Shown one piece after another: positions 8,781 through 17,233 of a stretch of DNA of 30,155 bases (positions are counted from its first letter, which is position 1; each line of letters starts with the position of its first letter). The notes beneath the pieces were generated by a model. The model had not been told where the DNA came from and did no database searches. It was given only the letters and a program-made list of their open reading frames with translations. The stretch is taken from the NCBI GenBank assembly GCA_022837595.1, contig JALHFX010000020.1, positions 1 through 30,155 on the forward strand, read 5' to 3'. The position numbers and the translations under genes are program-made. This stretch comes from Propionibacterium sp. (GTDB taxonomy: Bacteria > Actinomycetota > Actinomycetes > Propionibacteriales > Propionibacteriaceae).

Positions 8781-9761
8781 GTGGCTTTGACGCAGCAGGT
8801 GAAATCGGAGTTGGCGACAGTACTCGTCCAGAAGCCTGAGACGCGTGCCGCCGAACTCGCCACCGTCCTGCGGTTCTCGGGTGGATTGCACGTCGTGGGA
8901 GGGCAGATCGTCGTCGAAGCCGAACTCGATAGTGGTGCCGCGGTTCGTCGCCTACGCCAGACCATCACGGATCTTTACGGCTATGACTGTGAGGTGCTGG
9001 TGCTCAACAGTTCGGGAATACGCCGGTCCACCCGCTATGTGCTCCGATTGAGCCATCAGGGTGAGGCTCTGGCCCGGCAGACCGGGCTGCTTGATTCTCG
9101 TGGTTATCCTGCGCGCGGATTACCGGCTCAGGTAGTGGGAGCCGGCATCAATGAACAAGTCGCGGTCTGGCGTGGGGCCTTCCTGGCGCGCGGCTCTTTG
9201 ACCGAGCCGGGACGCTCGATGTCTCTCGAGATCACCTGCCCGAGCTCGGAGGCTGCCCTGGCATTGGTCGGTTCAGCTCGAAGGCTCGACATCGTTGCGA
9301 AGGCACGTGAGGTGCGTCAAGTCGATCGAGTGGTCGTCCGCGATGGGGACGCGATCGCAGCATTGTTGACCAGGATGGGAGCCCATGCCTCGGTGCTGGC
9401 CTGGGAGGAACGTCGGGTGCGCCGCGAGGTGCGCGCATCTGCGACCAGATTGGCCAACTTCGATGATGCGAATCTGCGTCGTTCGGCGCGAGCCGCAGTG
9501 GCCGCCGGGGCACGTGTTGAGCGGGCTTTGCAAATTCTGGGCGACGATGTGCCCGATCATCTGTGTCAGGCAGGTCTGCTGCGCCTGGAGCATAAACAGG
9601 CCAGCCTTGAAGAACTCGGTCAGCTGCACGATCCGCCTTTGACCAAGGACGCTATTGCCGGGCGTATCCGTCGGTTGCTCGCGATGGCCGACAAAACCGC
9701 CGCAGAAGAAGGCATCCCGTCAACCCGCGCGGCACTGACCCCCGAGATGCTGGACGAGTGA
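8781..9761 (+). CDS. whiA: WhiA sporulation/cell-division DNA-binding regulator
   Basis: WhiA, 326 residues, has an N-terminal domain related to LAGLIDADG homing endonucleases but used for structure rather than DNA cleavage, and a C-terminal helix-turn-helix domain. Recognisable blocks include RFSGGLHVVGGQIVVEAELD, GEALARQTGLLD, WRGAFLARGSLTEPGRS, RLANFDDANLRRSARAAV and the HTH segment KQASLEELGQLHDPPLTKDA. In Streptomyces it activates division genes together with WhiB. In non-sporulating actinomycetes and firmicutes it is kept as a division/nucleoid regulator. The GTG at 8781 is chosen because AAGGA lies about 8 bases upstream and the product then begins ALTQQVKSEL as in relatives; another in-frame GTG lies at 8763. 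It is the last gene of the uvrA-whiA run. Confidence 0.95.
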   Translation: MALTQQVKSELATVLVQKPETRAAELATVLRFSGGLHVVGGQIVVEAELDSGAAVRRLRQTITDLYGYDCEVLVLNSSGIRRSTRYVLRLSHQGEALARQTGLLDSRGYPARGLPAQVVGAGINEQVAVWRGAFLARGSLTEPGRSMSLEITCPSSEAALALVGSARRLDIVAKAREVRQVDRVVVRDGDAIAALLTRMGAHASVLAWEERRVRREVRASATRLANFDDANLRRSARAAVAAGARVERALQILGDDVPDHLCQAGLLRLEHKQASLEELGQLHDPPLTKDAIAGRIRRLLAMADKTAAEEGIPSTRAALTPEMLDE

Positions 9762-9861
9762 ACGACCGCATCAAGACAAAAGCCTCGTCGCTACTGAGTT
9801 CATTGGTGGCCCGGATCTCAAGTGTTCCGCAATATCGGCAGAACTAGTTACCATCCGCCTG

Positions 9862-9890
9862 TTACGTCGAGCCTCGACCTTCGATACGAT
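9862..9890 (+). promoter_or_regulatory. Candidate gap promoter with palindrome in the spacer
   Basis: A TACGAT -10-like element at 9885-9890 lies 17 bp after a weak TTACGT -35-like element at 9862-9867, about 63 bp before the gap start. Between them is the perfect 13-bp palindrome GTCGAGCCTCGAC (9866-9878). A second short palindrome, GTGCC-CC-GGCAC, sits in the predicted leader at 9916-9927. The promoter is a sequence-pattern guess; no regulator is identified. Confidence 0.4.
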
Positions 9891-9952
9891 AGGGCAGAAC
9901 GTTCAGTCTGGAATAGTGCCCCGGCACCGTATCTCTGAAGGAGATCACATAC

Positions 9953-10957
<1,005 letters not shown>

Positions 10958-10990
10958 TCGGATCAGCAGTTTTTAGGTCGTGAATACGTA

Positions 10991-11023
10991 GGGGGCGTGT
11001 CGGCAGTCTGCTGGCACGCCCCC
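10991..11023 (+). terminator. Very stable hairpin between gap and pgk, no U-tract
   Basis: GGGGGCGTG (10991-10999) pairs with CACGCCCCC (11015-11023), and pairing continues inward through U-G, C-G, G-U, G-C, C-G and A-U pairs to a 3-nt GTC loop, giving about 15 bp in 33 nt. No run of T follows (TCGTCG), so it may be a U-less terminator, a 3'-end stabiliser of the gap message, or a site that lowers pgk expression relative to gap. Confidence 0.6.
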
Positions 11024-11081
11024 TCGTCGCACACGAAGCATTGACCCCACCCGTTATTACCCAAAAAGAAGAGGACCCACT

Positions 11082-12305
11082 GTGCGATCAGTGAATGAAC
11101 TGCTGGACGATGTCCGCGGCAAGCGTGTTGTGATCCGCTGTGATTTCAATGTGCCGCTCGATGGCGATGTCATTACCGACGATGGCCGCATCAAGGCTGC
11201 GCTGCCCACCCTGACCAAGCTCCGCGATGCCGGCGCCCGGGTTACCGTGCTCGCTCACCTCGGACGGCCGAAAGGTCAAGTGAACCCCAAGTACTCGCTC
11301 GCCCCGGTGGCCAAGAGGCTCGGCGAATTGATCGGCGCCGAGGTCAAACTGGCGGCCGATGTGGTCGGTCCCTCCGCTCAGGAGCTATCGGCTGCGTTGA
11401 GTGACGGCGAGCTTTGCTTGGCCGAGAATGTGCGCTACGAGCCGGGCGAGGAGTCCAAGGACGAAGCGGAGCGTGCCGCGCTGGCCGCGCAATACGCGAA
11501 ACTCGGCGAGATTTACGTCTCCGATGGCTTCGGCGTCGTGCACCGCAAGCAAGCGTCCGTCTATGACATCGCCAAGTTGCTGCCGGCCTATGCTGGTGAA
11601 CTGGTCGCGAAAGAGGTCGAGGTATTGAGCAAGCTCACCACCGACCCGGAACGCCCGTTCACGGTGGTGCTGGGCGGCGCCAAGGTTGCCGACAAGCTGG
11701 CCGTCATCGATAACCTGCTCAAGGTCGCTGATGCTCTGGTGATCGGCGGCGGCATGGTCTATACCTTCCTGGCGGCCAAGGGTTACCCAGTCGGTAACTC
11801 GATCCTGGACGCCGACAAGATTGATACGTGCGCCGAATACCTGAAGCAGGCGGAGGCTAGCGGCAAGAAGATCGTTTTACCGATTGATGTGCGTGTGGCC
11901 GACGGGATGGACTTCCCGGCCCGCAAGGTGATCGGTGATGTCGAGATCGTCGCTGCCCACCAAATCCCTGCCGGCAAACAAGGCCTGGACATCGGGCCGG
12001 CCTCCGAGGCTCTCTTTGCAGAGACCGTGCGCGAATCGCACACTGTCTTCTGGAACGGCCCGGCCGGTGTCGCCGAAATCCCGGCGCTCGCTGAGGGCAC
12101 GGCGGCGATCGCGAAGGCGCTGACCGAGGTCGATGGTCTGACCGTGATCGGTGGCGGCGACTCCGCAGCGGTCGTGCGTGACCTGGGCTACGCCGATGAT
12201 CAATTCGGCTGGATCTCCACGGGTGGCGGCGCCTCGCTGGAGTACCTTGAGGGCAAGGAACTGCCCGGTTTGGCTGTTCTCGAAGCTTCCGCGAAGGGGG
12301 AGTGA
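11082..12305 (+). CDS. pgk: Phosphoglycerate kinase
   Basis: Phosphoglycerate kinase, 407 residues, transfers phosphate from 1,3-bisphosphoglycerate to ADP. The N-terminal substrate-binding motif VVIRCDFNVPL, the HLGRPKG block, the LAENVRYEPGEESKDE segment, GGAKVADKL, and the C-terminal nucleotide-binding WNGPAGVAE and GGGDSAAVV motifs are in order and complete. GTG at 11082 has GAGGA about 7 bases upstream; a second in-frame GTG is at 11091. The stop is shortly before the tpi ATG and the tpi ribosome site overlaps the pgk end, so pgk and tpi are probably translated together. Length and motifs are normal for bacterial PGK. Confidence 0.98.
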   Translation: MRSVNELLDDVRGKRVVIRCDFNVPLDGDVITDDGRIKAALPTLTKLRDAGARVTVLAHLGRPKGQVNPKYSLAPVAKRLGELIGAEVKLAADVVGPSAQELSAALSDGELCLAENVRYEPGEESKDEAERAALAAQYAKLGEIYVSDGFGVVHRKQASVYDIAKLLPAYAGELVAKEVEVLSKLTTDPERPFTVVLGGAKVADKLAVIDNLLKVADALVIGGGMVYTFLAAKGYPVGNSILDADKIDTCAEYLKQAEASGKKIVLPIDVRVADGMDFPARKVIGDVEIVAAHQIPAGKQGLDIGPASEALFAETVRESHTVFWNGPAGVAEIPALAEGTAAIAKALTEVDGLTVIGGGDSAAVVRDLGYADDQFGWISTGGGASLEYLEGKELPGLAVLEASAKGE

Positions 12306-12310
12306 CTATC

Positions 12311-13093
12311 ATGACACGCATGCCCATCATGGCGGGCAACTGGAAAATGAACCTCAATCACATTGATGCGGTTGGACTCATTCAGAAGCTCGCTTGGACC
12401 CTTGCTGATGAACGCTACGATGCGTCCAAGTGTGAGGCGGTGGTGATTCCGCCATTCACTGATATCCGTAGCGTGCAGACACTGATTGAGGGTGACAAAC
12501 TGCCGCTCAAGCATGGCGCGCAAGATCTGTCGCCCCACGACGATGGAGCCTTCACCGGCGATATCTCCGCCGACATGCTCGTCAAACTCGACTGCAGCTA
12601 TGTTGTCGTCGGGCACAGCGAGCGGCGAGAGTACCACGGCGAAACCGACGAGATCGTCAACGCGAAGGCCGCCAAGGCGCTTTCGAAGGGATTGACACCC
12701 ATCATCTGCGTCGGTGAAGGACTGGAGATCCGTAAGCAGGGCAAGCATGTTGCTCATACCGTCGCTCAGGTCAGGGGCGCCCTGGCCGGTTTCTCGGCAG
12801 CAGATGTGGCATCTTTGGTGATCGCTTACGAACCAATCTGGGCGATCGGTACCGGCGAGGTTGCCACGCCTGCTGACGCGCAGGAAGTCTGCGGGGCGAT
12901 TCGTTCGGGCGTCGCTGAGCTCTTCGACCAGCCGACTGCCGATGCTGTGCGTATCCAATACGGTGGTTCGGTTAAGTCGTCGAATGTCGTGGACATCATG
13001 TCTCAGCCCGACGTGGATGGCTGTCTGGTCGGTGGCGCCAGCCTGAAGGCTGAGGAGTTCGCCAAGATCGTACTCTTCTACCAGCAGGCCTGA
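12311..13093 (+). CDS. tpi: Triosephosphate isomerase
   Basis: Triosephosphate isomerase, 260 residues, interconverts dihydroxyacetone phosphate and glyceraldehyde-3-phosphate. The N-terminal MAGNWKMN carries the catalytic Lys, GHSERR the catalytic His, AYEPIWAIGTG the catalytic Glu in its usual context, and YGGSVKSSN plus the GCLVGGASL block form the phosphate site. The ATG at 12311 is preferred because GGGGAG, overlapping the pgk stop, lies eight bases upstream; a GTG at 12302 overlapping that stop would add three residues. A strong intrinsic terminator follows 20 bp after the stop, closing the glycolytic unit. Confidence 0.97.
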   Translation: MTRMPIMAGNWKMNLNHIDAVGLIQKLAWTLADERYDASKCEAVVIPPFTDIRSVQTLIEGDKLPLKHGAQDLSPHDDGAFTGDISADMLVKLDCSYVVVGHSERREYHGETDEIVNAKAAKALSKGLTPIICVGEGLEIRKQGKHVAHTVAQVRGALAGFSAADVASLVIAYEPIWAIGTGEVATPADAQEVCGAIRSGVAELFDQPTADAVRIQYGGSVKSSNVVDIMSQPDVDGCLVGGASLKAEEFAKIVLFYQQA

Positions 13094-13112
13094 TCTGCTT
13101 CATTGATCGAAG

Positions 13113-13168
13113 AACGGCGGTGACCGTGTCCCGGTGAGTAAGTGACCGGACACGGTCACCGCCGTTTT
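13113..13168 (+). terminator. Strong intrinsic terminator after tpi
   Basis: AACGGCGGTGACCGTGTC at 13113-13130 pairs perfectly with its complement at 13149-13166, and the adjacent CCGGT (13131-13135) can pair with ACCGG (13145-13149) if one base bulges, leaving a loop GAGTAAGTG. The stem of about 22-23 bp ends in TTTT at 13165-13168. This is a textbook rho-independent terminator for the gap/pgk/tpi transcripts and insulates secG. Confidence 0.9.
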
Positions 13169-13228
13169 GGGCTGTAACCGCCGGACGCCTGTCGGTGCGG
13201 GGATTCGGGGCTCGCTGTAGGGGTGAGA

Positions 13229-13244
13229 TACAATCTCCTCCGTG
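13229..13244 (+). promoter_or_regulatory. secG -10 element positioned for a leaderless mRNA
   Basis: TACAAT at 13229-13234 is followed by exactly seven bases (CTCCTCC) and then the secG GTG at 13242. Transcription would begin at or next to the start codon. No ribosome-binding sequence is suitably placed, which supports leaderless translation. No good -35 element is visible. Confidence 0.55.
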
Positions 13245-13505
13245 ACTCTTGTACCGCTGATGACCTGGCCGGTAACGACTCTGTCGATCGTGTTGGTCGT
13301 GCTGAGTGTGATTTTGACGGCGTTCATCTTGCTGCACAAGGGCCGCGGTGGCGGAATGTCCGATCTTTTCGGTGGCGGGATGACTACCGGCATGAGCGGC
13401 ACATCGGTGGCTGAGCGCAACCTTGACAGACTGACAGTCACGGTCGGCGGCCTGTGGCTCTTGTGCATTATCGCGCTATTGGTCTTGTACGGCGCTGGCG
13501 CCTGA
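13242..13505 (+). CDS. secG: Preprotein translocase subunit SecG
   Basis: SecG, 87 residues, is the small membrane subunit of the SecYEG protein-export channel. Two hydrophobic segments (about 10-30, VTTLSIVLVVLSVILTAFIL, and 66-84, VGGLWLLCIIALLVLYG) flank a glycine-rich cytoplasmic loop with the family signature LLHKGRGGGMSDLFGGG. The GTG at 13242 sits seven bases after a TACAAT -10 element, consistent with a leaderless transcript; ATG at 13260 would remove six residues but has no ribosome site either. It lies between the tpi terminator and rbpA, with 47 bp to rbpA. Confidence 0.93.
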   Translation: MTLVPLMTWPVTTLSIVLVVLSVILTAFILLHKGRGGGMSDLFGGGMTTGMSGTSVAERNLDRLTVTVGGLWLLCIIALLVLYGAGA

Positions 13506-13552
13506 TCCGGACGATTTCGCTCGAATTACTCATTGATTAGGGGAACAAAGCT

Positions 13553-13909
13553 GTGAGCGGTGGCAACGCCATTAGGGGTAGCCGTATCGGTGCGGGTCCG
13601 ATGGGTGAGGCAGAGCGGGGCGATTCAGCTCCACGAACTCGGGTGAGTTTCTACTGCGCCAACGGCCATGAAACGCGCCCGGCGTTTTCCATGGAAGCTG
13701 AAATACCCGAAGAGTGGGAATGCACTCGTTGTGGTCTGCCCGCCAGCACTGATCGGCAGAATCCGCCTCCGCCGCCGAAGAATCTGCCATATAAGACGCA
13801 TCTGGCCTACGTCAAGGAGCGTCGCAGTGACGAGGAAGCCGTGGCCATTCTGGCCGAGGCACTGGATGGTTTGCGCACTCGTCGCGCTCGCGGTGAAGTG
13901 ATTTACTGA
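13553..13909 (+). CDS. rbpA: RNA polymerase-binding protein RbpA
   Basis: RbpA, 118 residues, is an actinobacterial RNA polymerase partner that contacts the principal sigma factor and stabilises open promoter complexes. The N-terminal GNAIRGSRIGAG block, the core domain with CANGH and CTRCG, the basic linker (PPPPPKNLPYKTHLAYVKERR) and the C-terminal sigma-interaction helices (DEEAVAILAEALDGLRTRRARG) match the family. Cys/His residues in YCANGH and CTRC form a likely zinc site; from memory, some RbpA proteins (Streptomyces) bind zinc whereas the mycobacterial type lacks the cysteines. The GTG at 13553 has AGGGGA about 8 bases upstream. The gene converges on pgl, leaving a 28-bp gap with no convincing terminator. 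Confidence 0.94.
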   Translation: MSGGNAIRGSRIGAGPMGEAERGDSAPRTRVSFYCANGHETRPAFSMEAEIPEEWECTRCGLPASTDRQNPPPPPKNLPYKTHLAYVKERRSDEEAVAILAEALDGLRTRRARGEVIY

Positions 13910-13937
13910 GCCGACCGGCCTGGCCTGGCCACCATAT

Positions 13938-14678
13938 TCAGAAGCGGCAGCGATAGTACGGTAGCTTCGCGGCAGCAAATTTGTCGAGGAACCAATACGT
14001 TGCGGACGCGCCATGTATCAGCCCTGCGGGCAACAGCGGATCGTGCTGTATCGCTCTTTCAACGGCAACTGCTTTTTCGGCTCCCGACGCCAGCAGCCAG
14101 ATCTCGCTGGACCTGTTGAGCGTCTTGAGCGTGAGAGTGATTCGATCGCCGGGTGAAGTCGGTGCATCGGTTACGCCCACCACGCTCAGCGTTGTCTCCG
14201 TTTGCACTGGCAGGCTTGGGTGATCGGGGTAGATTGATGCGACATGACCATCGGAGCCCAGGCCGAGTAGGCAGATATCGAAGGTGGTATCTCCCAGTTC
14301 CTTCGAGTACACATAGGCTGCTTCATCGGCGTCCATCGTCCCGGTGCTGCTCGGCATCGGATGCACCTGCGAGGCGACAAAAGGCATCGTCCTGGCCAGC
14401 ACGGTCAAAGCCGTGGTGGCGTTGCGTAACTGGTCGGTGGTGGGCACGTAGCGTTCATTCGTCCACCACAGTTCGAGCCTGCTCGGGTCGACGTCGGTCG
14501 CCTGGACGAGGGTCGCCAAGGACTCGTACAGGGCCAGCGCCGTCACCCCACCAGTTAACGCCAGATGGACGCGGTCCTTTTGTTGCTGTAGTTCAGCGAG
14601 CCGCTGAGCCAGCCGTCCCGCCATACTCACGGTCAGCTCTTCCAGGCTGCGGTAGCGGTGGATGCGTTGCAAGCTCAC
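13938..14678 (-). CDS. pgl: 6-phosphogluconolactonase
   Basis: Pgl, 246 residues, hydrolyses 6-phosphoglucono-lactone to 6-phosphogluconate, the second step of the oxidative pentose phosphate pathway. The glucosamine-6-phosphate isomerase/Pgl fold is shown by HLALTGGVTAL near residue 38, the WWTNERYVP block near 69, and LLGLGSDGHVASIYP near 135 that carries the catalytic His/Asp region. GTG at 14678 starts three bases after the opcA stop; no strong ribosome site is visible, so translation may depend on coupling to opcA. It is the last gene of the zwf-opcA-pgl run. Confidence 0.94.
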   Translation of the reverse strand: MSLQRIHRYRSLEELTVSMAGRLAQRLAELQQQKDRVHLALTGGVTALALYESLATLVQATDVDPSRLELWWTNERYVPTTDQLRNATTALTVLARTMPFVASQVHPMPSSTGTMDADEAAYVYSKELGDTTFDICLLGLGSDGHVASIYPDHPSLPVQTETTLSVVGVTDAPTSPGDRITLTLKTLNRSSEIWLLASGAEKAVAVERAIQHDPLLPAGLIHGASATYWFLDKFAAAKLPYYRCRF

Positions 14679-14681
14679 GGT

Positions 14682-15593
14682 TTAACTACGCTCCCGGCTC
14701 GCAATGAATGCCATCAGTTGATCGAATGCTTCGTCGCCGTTCAACCGGGTCAACTCCTCAGAGAGCAGCTGAGGGGTGATCCGGCGAGCCAATGCGACCT
14801 GCTGTTTGGGGCGGCCCGGCAGCGAAAGCGAGGCTTCGATGGGAGAGAAGCGCTGTAAGACAATATCTCCGACCTGCGTGGTGAGTTTGATCATGTGCAG
14901 GCCGGGATATGTGCTCACTGGCTCAGCCCGGTCGACCGGCACACCCAAGCGCATCTGCAGCCAGGACGTGAGCAGCGCGCTGGGAGCAGAGCTCGGTGGG
15001 CCGACGACTTCGGCTGCGAGCACTGGGGAACGCACCTGGTTGAGAGCGGCGACCAGCAGTGCCCGCCAGCGCGTCAGTCGAGTCCAAGCCAGATCGGTGG
15101 TGCCAGGCTTGTGCGTGCGAGCCAACGCCCGCATCGCTGCGATCGGGTCGTCCGCACTCATCGAGTCAACGATCAACCGGTGCCCGAGTGCTGCAAGATC
15201 ACAGTCACGGGGGGCCTGAGGATTGATATCGCGAGACCAGACCACAACGGGCAATTCGGATAACAGCAGCGGAAGCAGAACCGAATCGGCATGCTGATTG
15301 ACTTCGCCGGAGAACTCGAGCTTGATGACCTCCGCGGCGGAGCGCTCGGTCAGGAACTCGGCGTTCAGCCCGACATCGTTGTGCATACCACGCACGGCGA
15401 CCAGGATCCGGGAGGGATGCATCTCTCCAGCGGCCTGGGCACCTTCCATCGCGTGCTCGTAGCTGTCCGGCGAGGTATCGATGACCAGGGTCAGAACCTG
15501 CCCAGACTTGCCAGGCGATTTGCCCTCTTTGCGCATTCGGAAGAGGGTCTCGTTAATCTCATGGGCGTCGGTGTTCTCAAGTCTGATACTCAT
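14682..15593 (-). CDS. opcA: OpcA, glucose-6-phosphate dehydrogenase assembly protein
   Basis: OpcA, 303 residues, is the assembly or allosteric partner of glucose-6-phosphate dehydrogenase in actinobacteria and cyanobacteria. The N-terminal segment (SIRLENTDAHEINETLFRMR, then a VLTLVID strand), the central SELPVVVWSRD and the LAWTRLTRWRALL block are typical. The ATG at 15593 has TAGGAG, overlapping the zwf stop, five bases upstream, and removes a 38-residue extension that only overlaps the zwf end. Spacing of 8 nt to zwf and 3 nt to pgl points to a single transcript that makes the first two pathway enzymes and their chaperone together. Confidence 0.93.
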   Translation of the reverse strand: MSIRLENTDAHEINETLFRMRKEGKSPGKSGQVLTLVIDTSPDSYEHAMEGAQAAGEMHPSRILVAVRGMHNDVGLNAEFLTERSAAEVIKLEFSGEVNQHADSVLLPLLLSELPVVVWSRDINPQAPRDCDLAALGHRLIVDSMSADDPIAAMRALARTHKPGTTDLAWTRLTRWRALLVAALNQVRSPVLAAEVVGPPSSAPSALLTSWLQMRLGVPVDRAEPVSTYPGLHMIKLTTQVGDIVLQRFSPIEASLSLPGRPKQQVALARRITPQLLSEELTRLNGDEAFDQLMAFIASRERS

Positions 15594-15601
15594 CTGGGCT
15601 C

Positions 15602-17128
15602 CTAGGGACGCCGCCAGGCGAAACCGTCGCGGGCCAGCATATGGCGGGCGCCACGCGGGCCCCAGGTACCTGACGGGTACTGTTCGGGTTGGCCTGCGTC
15701 GGCCCATGCTGCCAAGACCGGATCAAGAATCCGCCATGACAGTTCGACCTCGTGCTGGCGCGGGAAGAGGGGCGGATCGCCCAAGAGCACATCCAAAATC
15801 AATCGCTCATAGGCCTCCGGACTCGATTCGGTGAACGAGCTGGCGTATGAGAAGTCCATGCTGACCTGTCGGATCTCCATCTGAGTGCCGGGAACTTTGG
15901 CGCCGAAGTTCATCTCGATACCTTCATTCGGCTGAATCCGTAGCACCAGCGAATTCACGCCTAATGCCTCGATATCGGGCTGGCTGAACGGCATATGTGG
16001 AGTGCGTTTGAAGTTCAACGCGATCTCGGTGATACGCCGCGGTGCTCGTTTGACCGTGCGCAGGTAGAACGGTACGCCCGCCCAGCGTCGCGAATCTATG
16101 TCAACACGTAACGCTGCGTAGGTCTCGGTGTGTGAATCGGGGCTGATGCCGTCCTCTTCCAAGAACCCGCGGACTTCGCGGCCACCTTGCCAACCGTGAG
16201 CATACTGACCGTTGGCGCTGTGTAGGTGTACCCGGTCGGGGACCTTCGCAGCGTCCAACACCTTTTCTTTCTCGCGCCGCAGGTCATTCGGATCGAAGGT
16301 GTTCGGTTCCTCCATCGCGGTGAGCGCCATCAACTGGATCAGGTGGTTCTGGATCACGTCGCGCGCAGCGCCAACACCATCGTAATACCCTGCGCGACCA
16401 CCGATACCGATGTCTTCGGCCATGGTGATCTGCACATGAGAGACGAAGTTACGGTTCCAGACCGGCTCGTACATCATGTTGGCGAACCGGAAGGCCAGCA
16501 GATTCTGCACGGTCTCCTTACCGAGATAATGATCGATGCGGAAGACCGACTCTGAGGGGAACGCGGCCGAGACCACCCGGTTGAGTTCTATCGAGCTTTC
16601 GAGATCGTGGCCGAACGGCTTTTCGATGATGGCCCGCTTCCAACCCCCGTCCTGGTTTGTCAGGCCATGCGTATTCAGCTGCTCGATGACCTGTTCGAAG
16701 TTCTTCGGCGGGATGGAGAGATAGAAGGCATGATTGCCGTCGGTCCCATGATTTTTGTCGAAGCGATCCAGGGTTTCCTTGAGCCGGACGAATGCCTGCG
16801 GATCGTCAAAGGTGCCCTGCACAAAATCGATACCCGCGACCAACTGCCGCCAGACTTCGGCACGGAACGGCGTGCGGGAGTTCTGTCGCACGCTGATCGC
16901 GAGCTGCTCGATAAACTGATTCTTGGTCCAGTCGCGGCGCGCGAAACCGATCAGTCCGAAACCCGGAGGTAGTGCCCCGTGGTTGGCCAGATCGTAGATA
17001 GCCGGAATGAGTTTCTTACGCGCCAGATCACCGGTCACTCCGAAGAGCACAAGCACGCTCGGGCCTGCCAGCCGCGGCAGCCGCCGATCTGTAGGGTCCA
17101 ATAGTGGATTCGTCCACGTCGTGTCCAT
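15602..17128 (-). CDS. zwf: Glucose-6-phosphate 1-dehydrogenase
   Basis: Zwf, 508 residues, oxidises glucose-6-phosphate with NADP+, the entry step of the oxidative pentose phosphate pathway. The N-terminal coenzyme motif GVTGDLARKKL (about 26-36), the KPFGHD block, and the active-site peptide RIDHYLGKETVQNLLAFRFAN with the catalytic His region are intact. The ATG at 17128 is preceded by GGAGG four bases upstream; the GTG at 17146 has no ribosome site. In M. tuberculosis, from memory, tal and tkt sit directly upstream; here a gluconate-type kinase takes that place, separated by a 105-bp gap that can fold into a hairpin. Confidence 0.97.
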   Translation of the reverse strand: MDTTWTNPLLDPTDRRLPRLAGPSVLVLFGVTGDLARKKLIPAIYDLANHGALPPGFGLIGFARRDWTKNQFIEQLAISVRQNSRTPFRAEVWRQLVAGIDFVQGTFDDPQAFVRLKETLDRFDKNHGTDGNHAFYLSIPPKNFEQVIEQLNTHGLTNQDGGWKRAIIEKPFGHDLESSIELNRVVSAAFPSESVFRIDHYLGKETVQNLLAFRFANMMYEPVWNRNFVSHVQITMAEDIGIGGRAGYYDGVGAARDVIQNHLIQLMALTAMEEPNTFDPNDLRREKEKVLDAAKVPDRVHLHSANGQYAHGWQGGREVRGFLEEDGISPDSHTETYAALRVDIDSRRWAGVPFYLRTVKRAPRRITEIALNFKRTPHMPFSQPDIEALGVNSLVLRIQPNEGIEMNFGAKVPGTQMEIRQVSMDFSYASSFTESSPEAYERLILDVLLGDPPLFPRQHEVELSWRILDPVLAAWADAGQPEQYPSGTWGPRGARHMLARDGFAWRRP

Positions 17129-17182
17129 AGAACCTCCCGAGTCCACCTAACATCGAACCGATCCCATAAAACCATGAATGCG

Positions 17183-17232
17183 CCTGGGGCACAGCCCCTT
17201 TGGTGACTGTGCTGGCTTACAAGGGACCCAGG
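17183..17232 (-). other. Folded intergenic element between the kinase and zwf
   Basis: On the minus strand CCTGGG (17232-17227) can pair with CCCAGG (17188-17183), and further in GCACAG pairs with CTGTGC, with a 14-nt bulge on one side. An alternative small hairpin GGGGC-TGT-GCCCC competes for part of the same bases. It begins just past the kinase stop and no T-run follows, so terminator, leader structure and RNA-processing site are all possible. Confidence 0.4.
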
Positions 17233-17233
17233 C

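Noticed and set aside
13910..13937. GGCC-rich stretch between convergent rbpA and pgl as a bidirectional terminator
   Set aside because: Only 4-bp self-complementary units (GGCC) are present, with no stable stem and no T-run.
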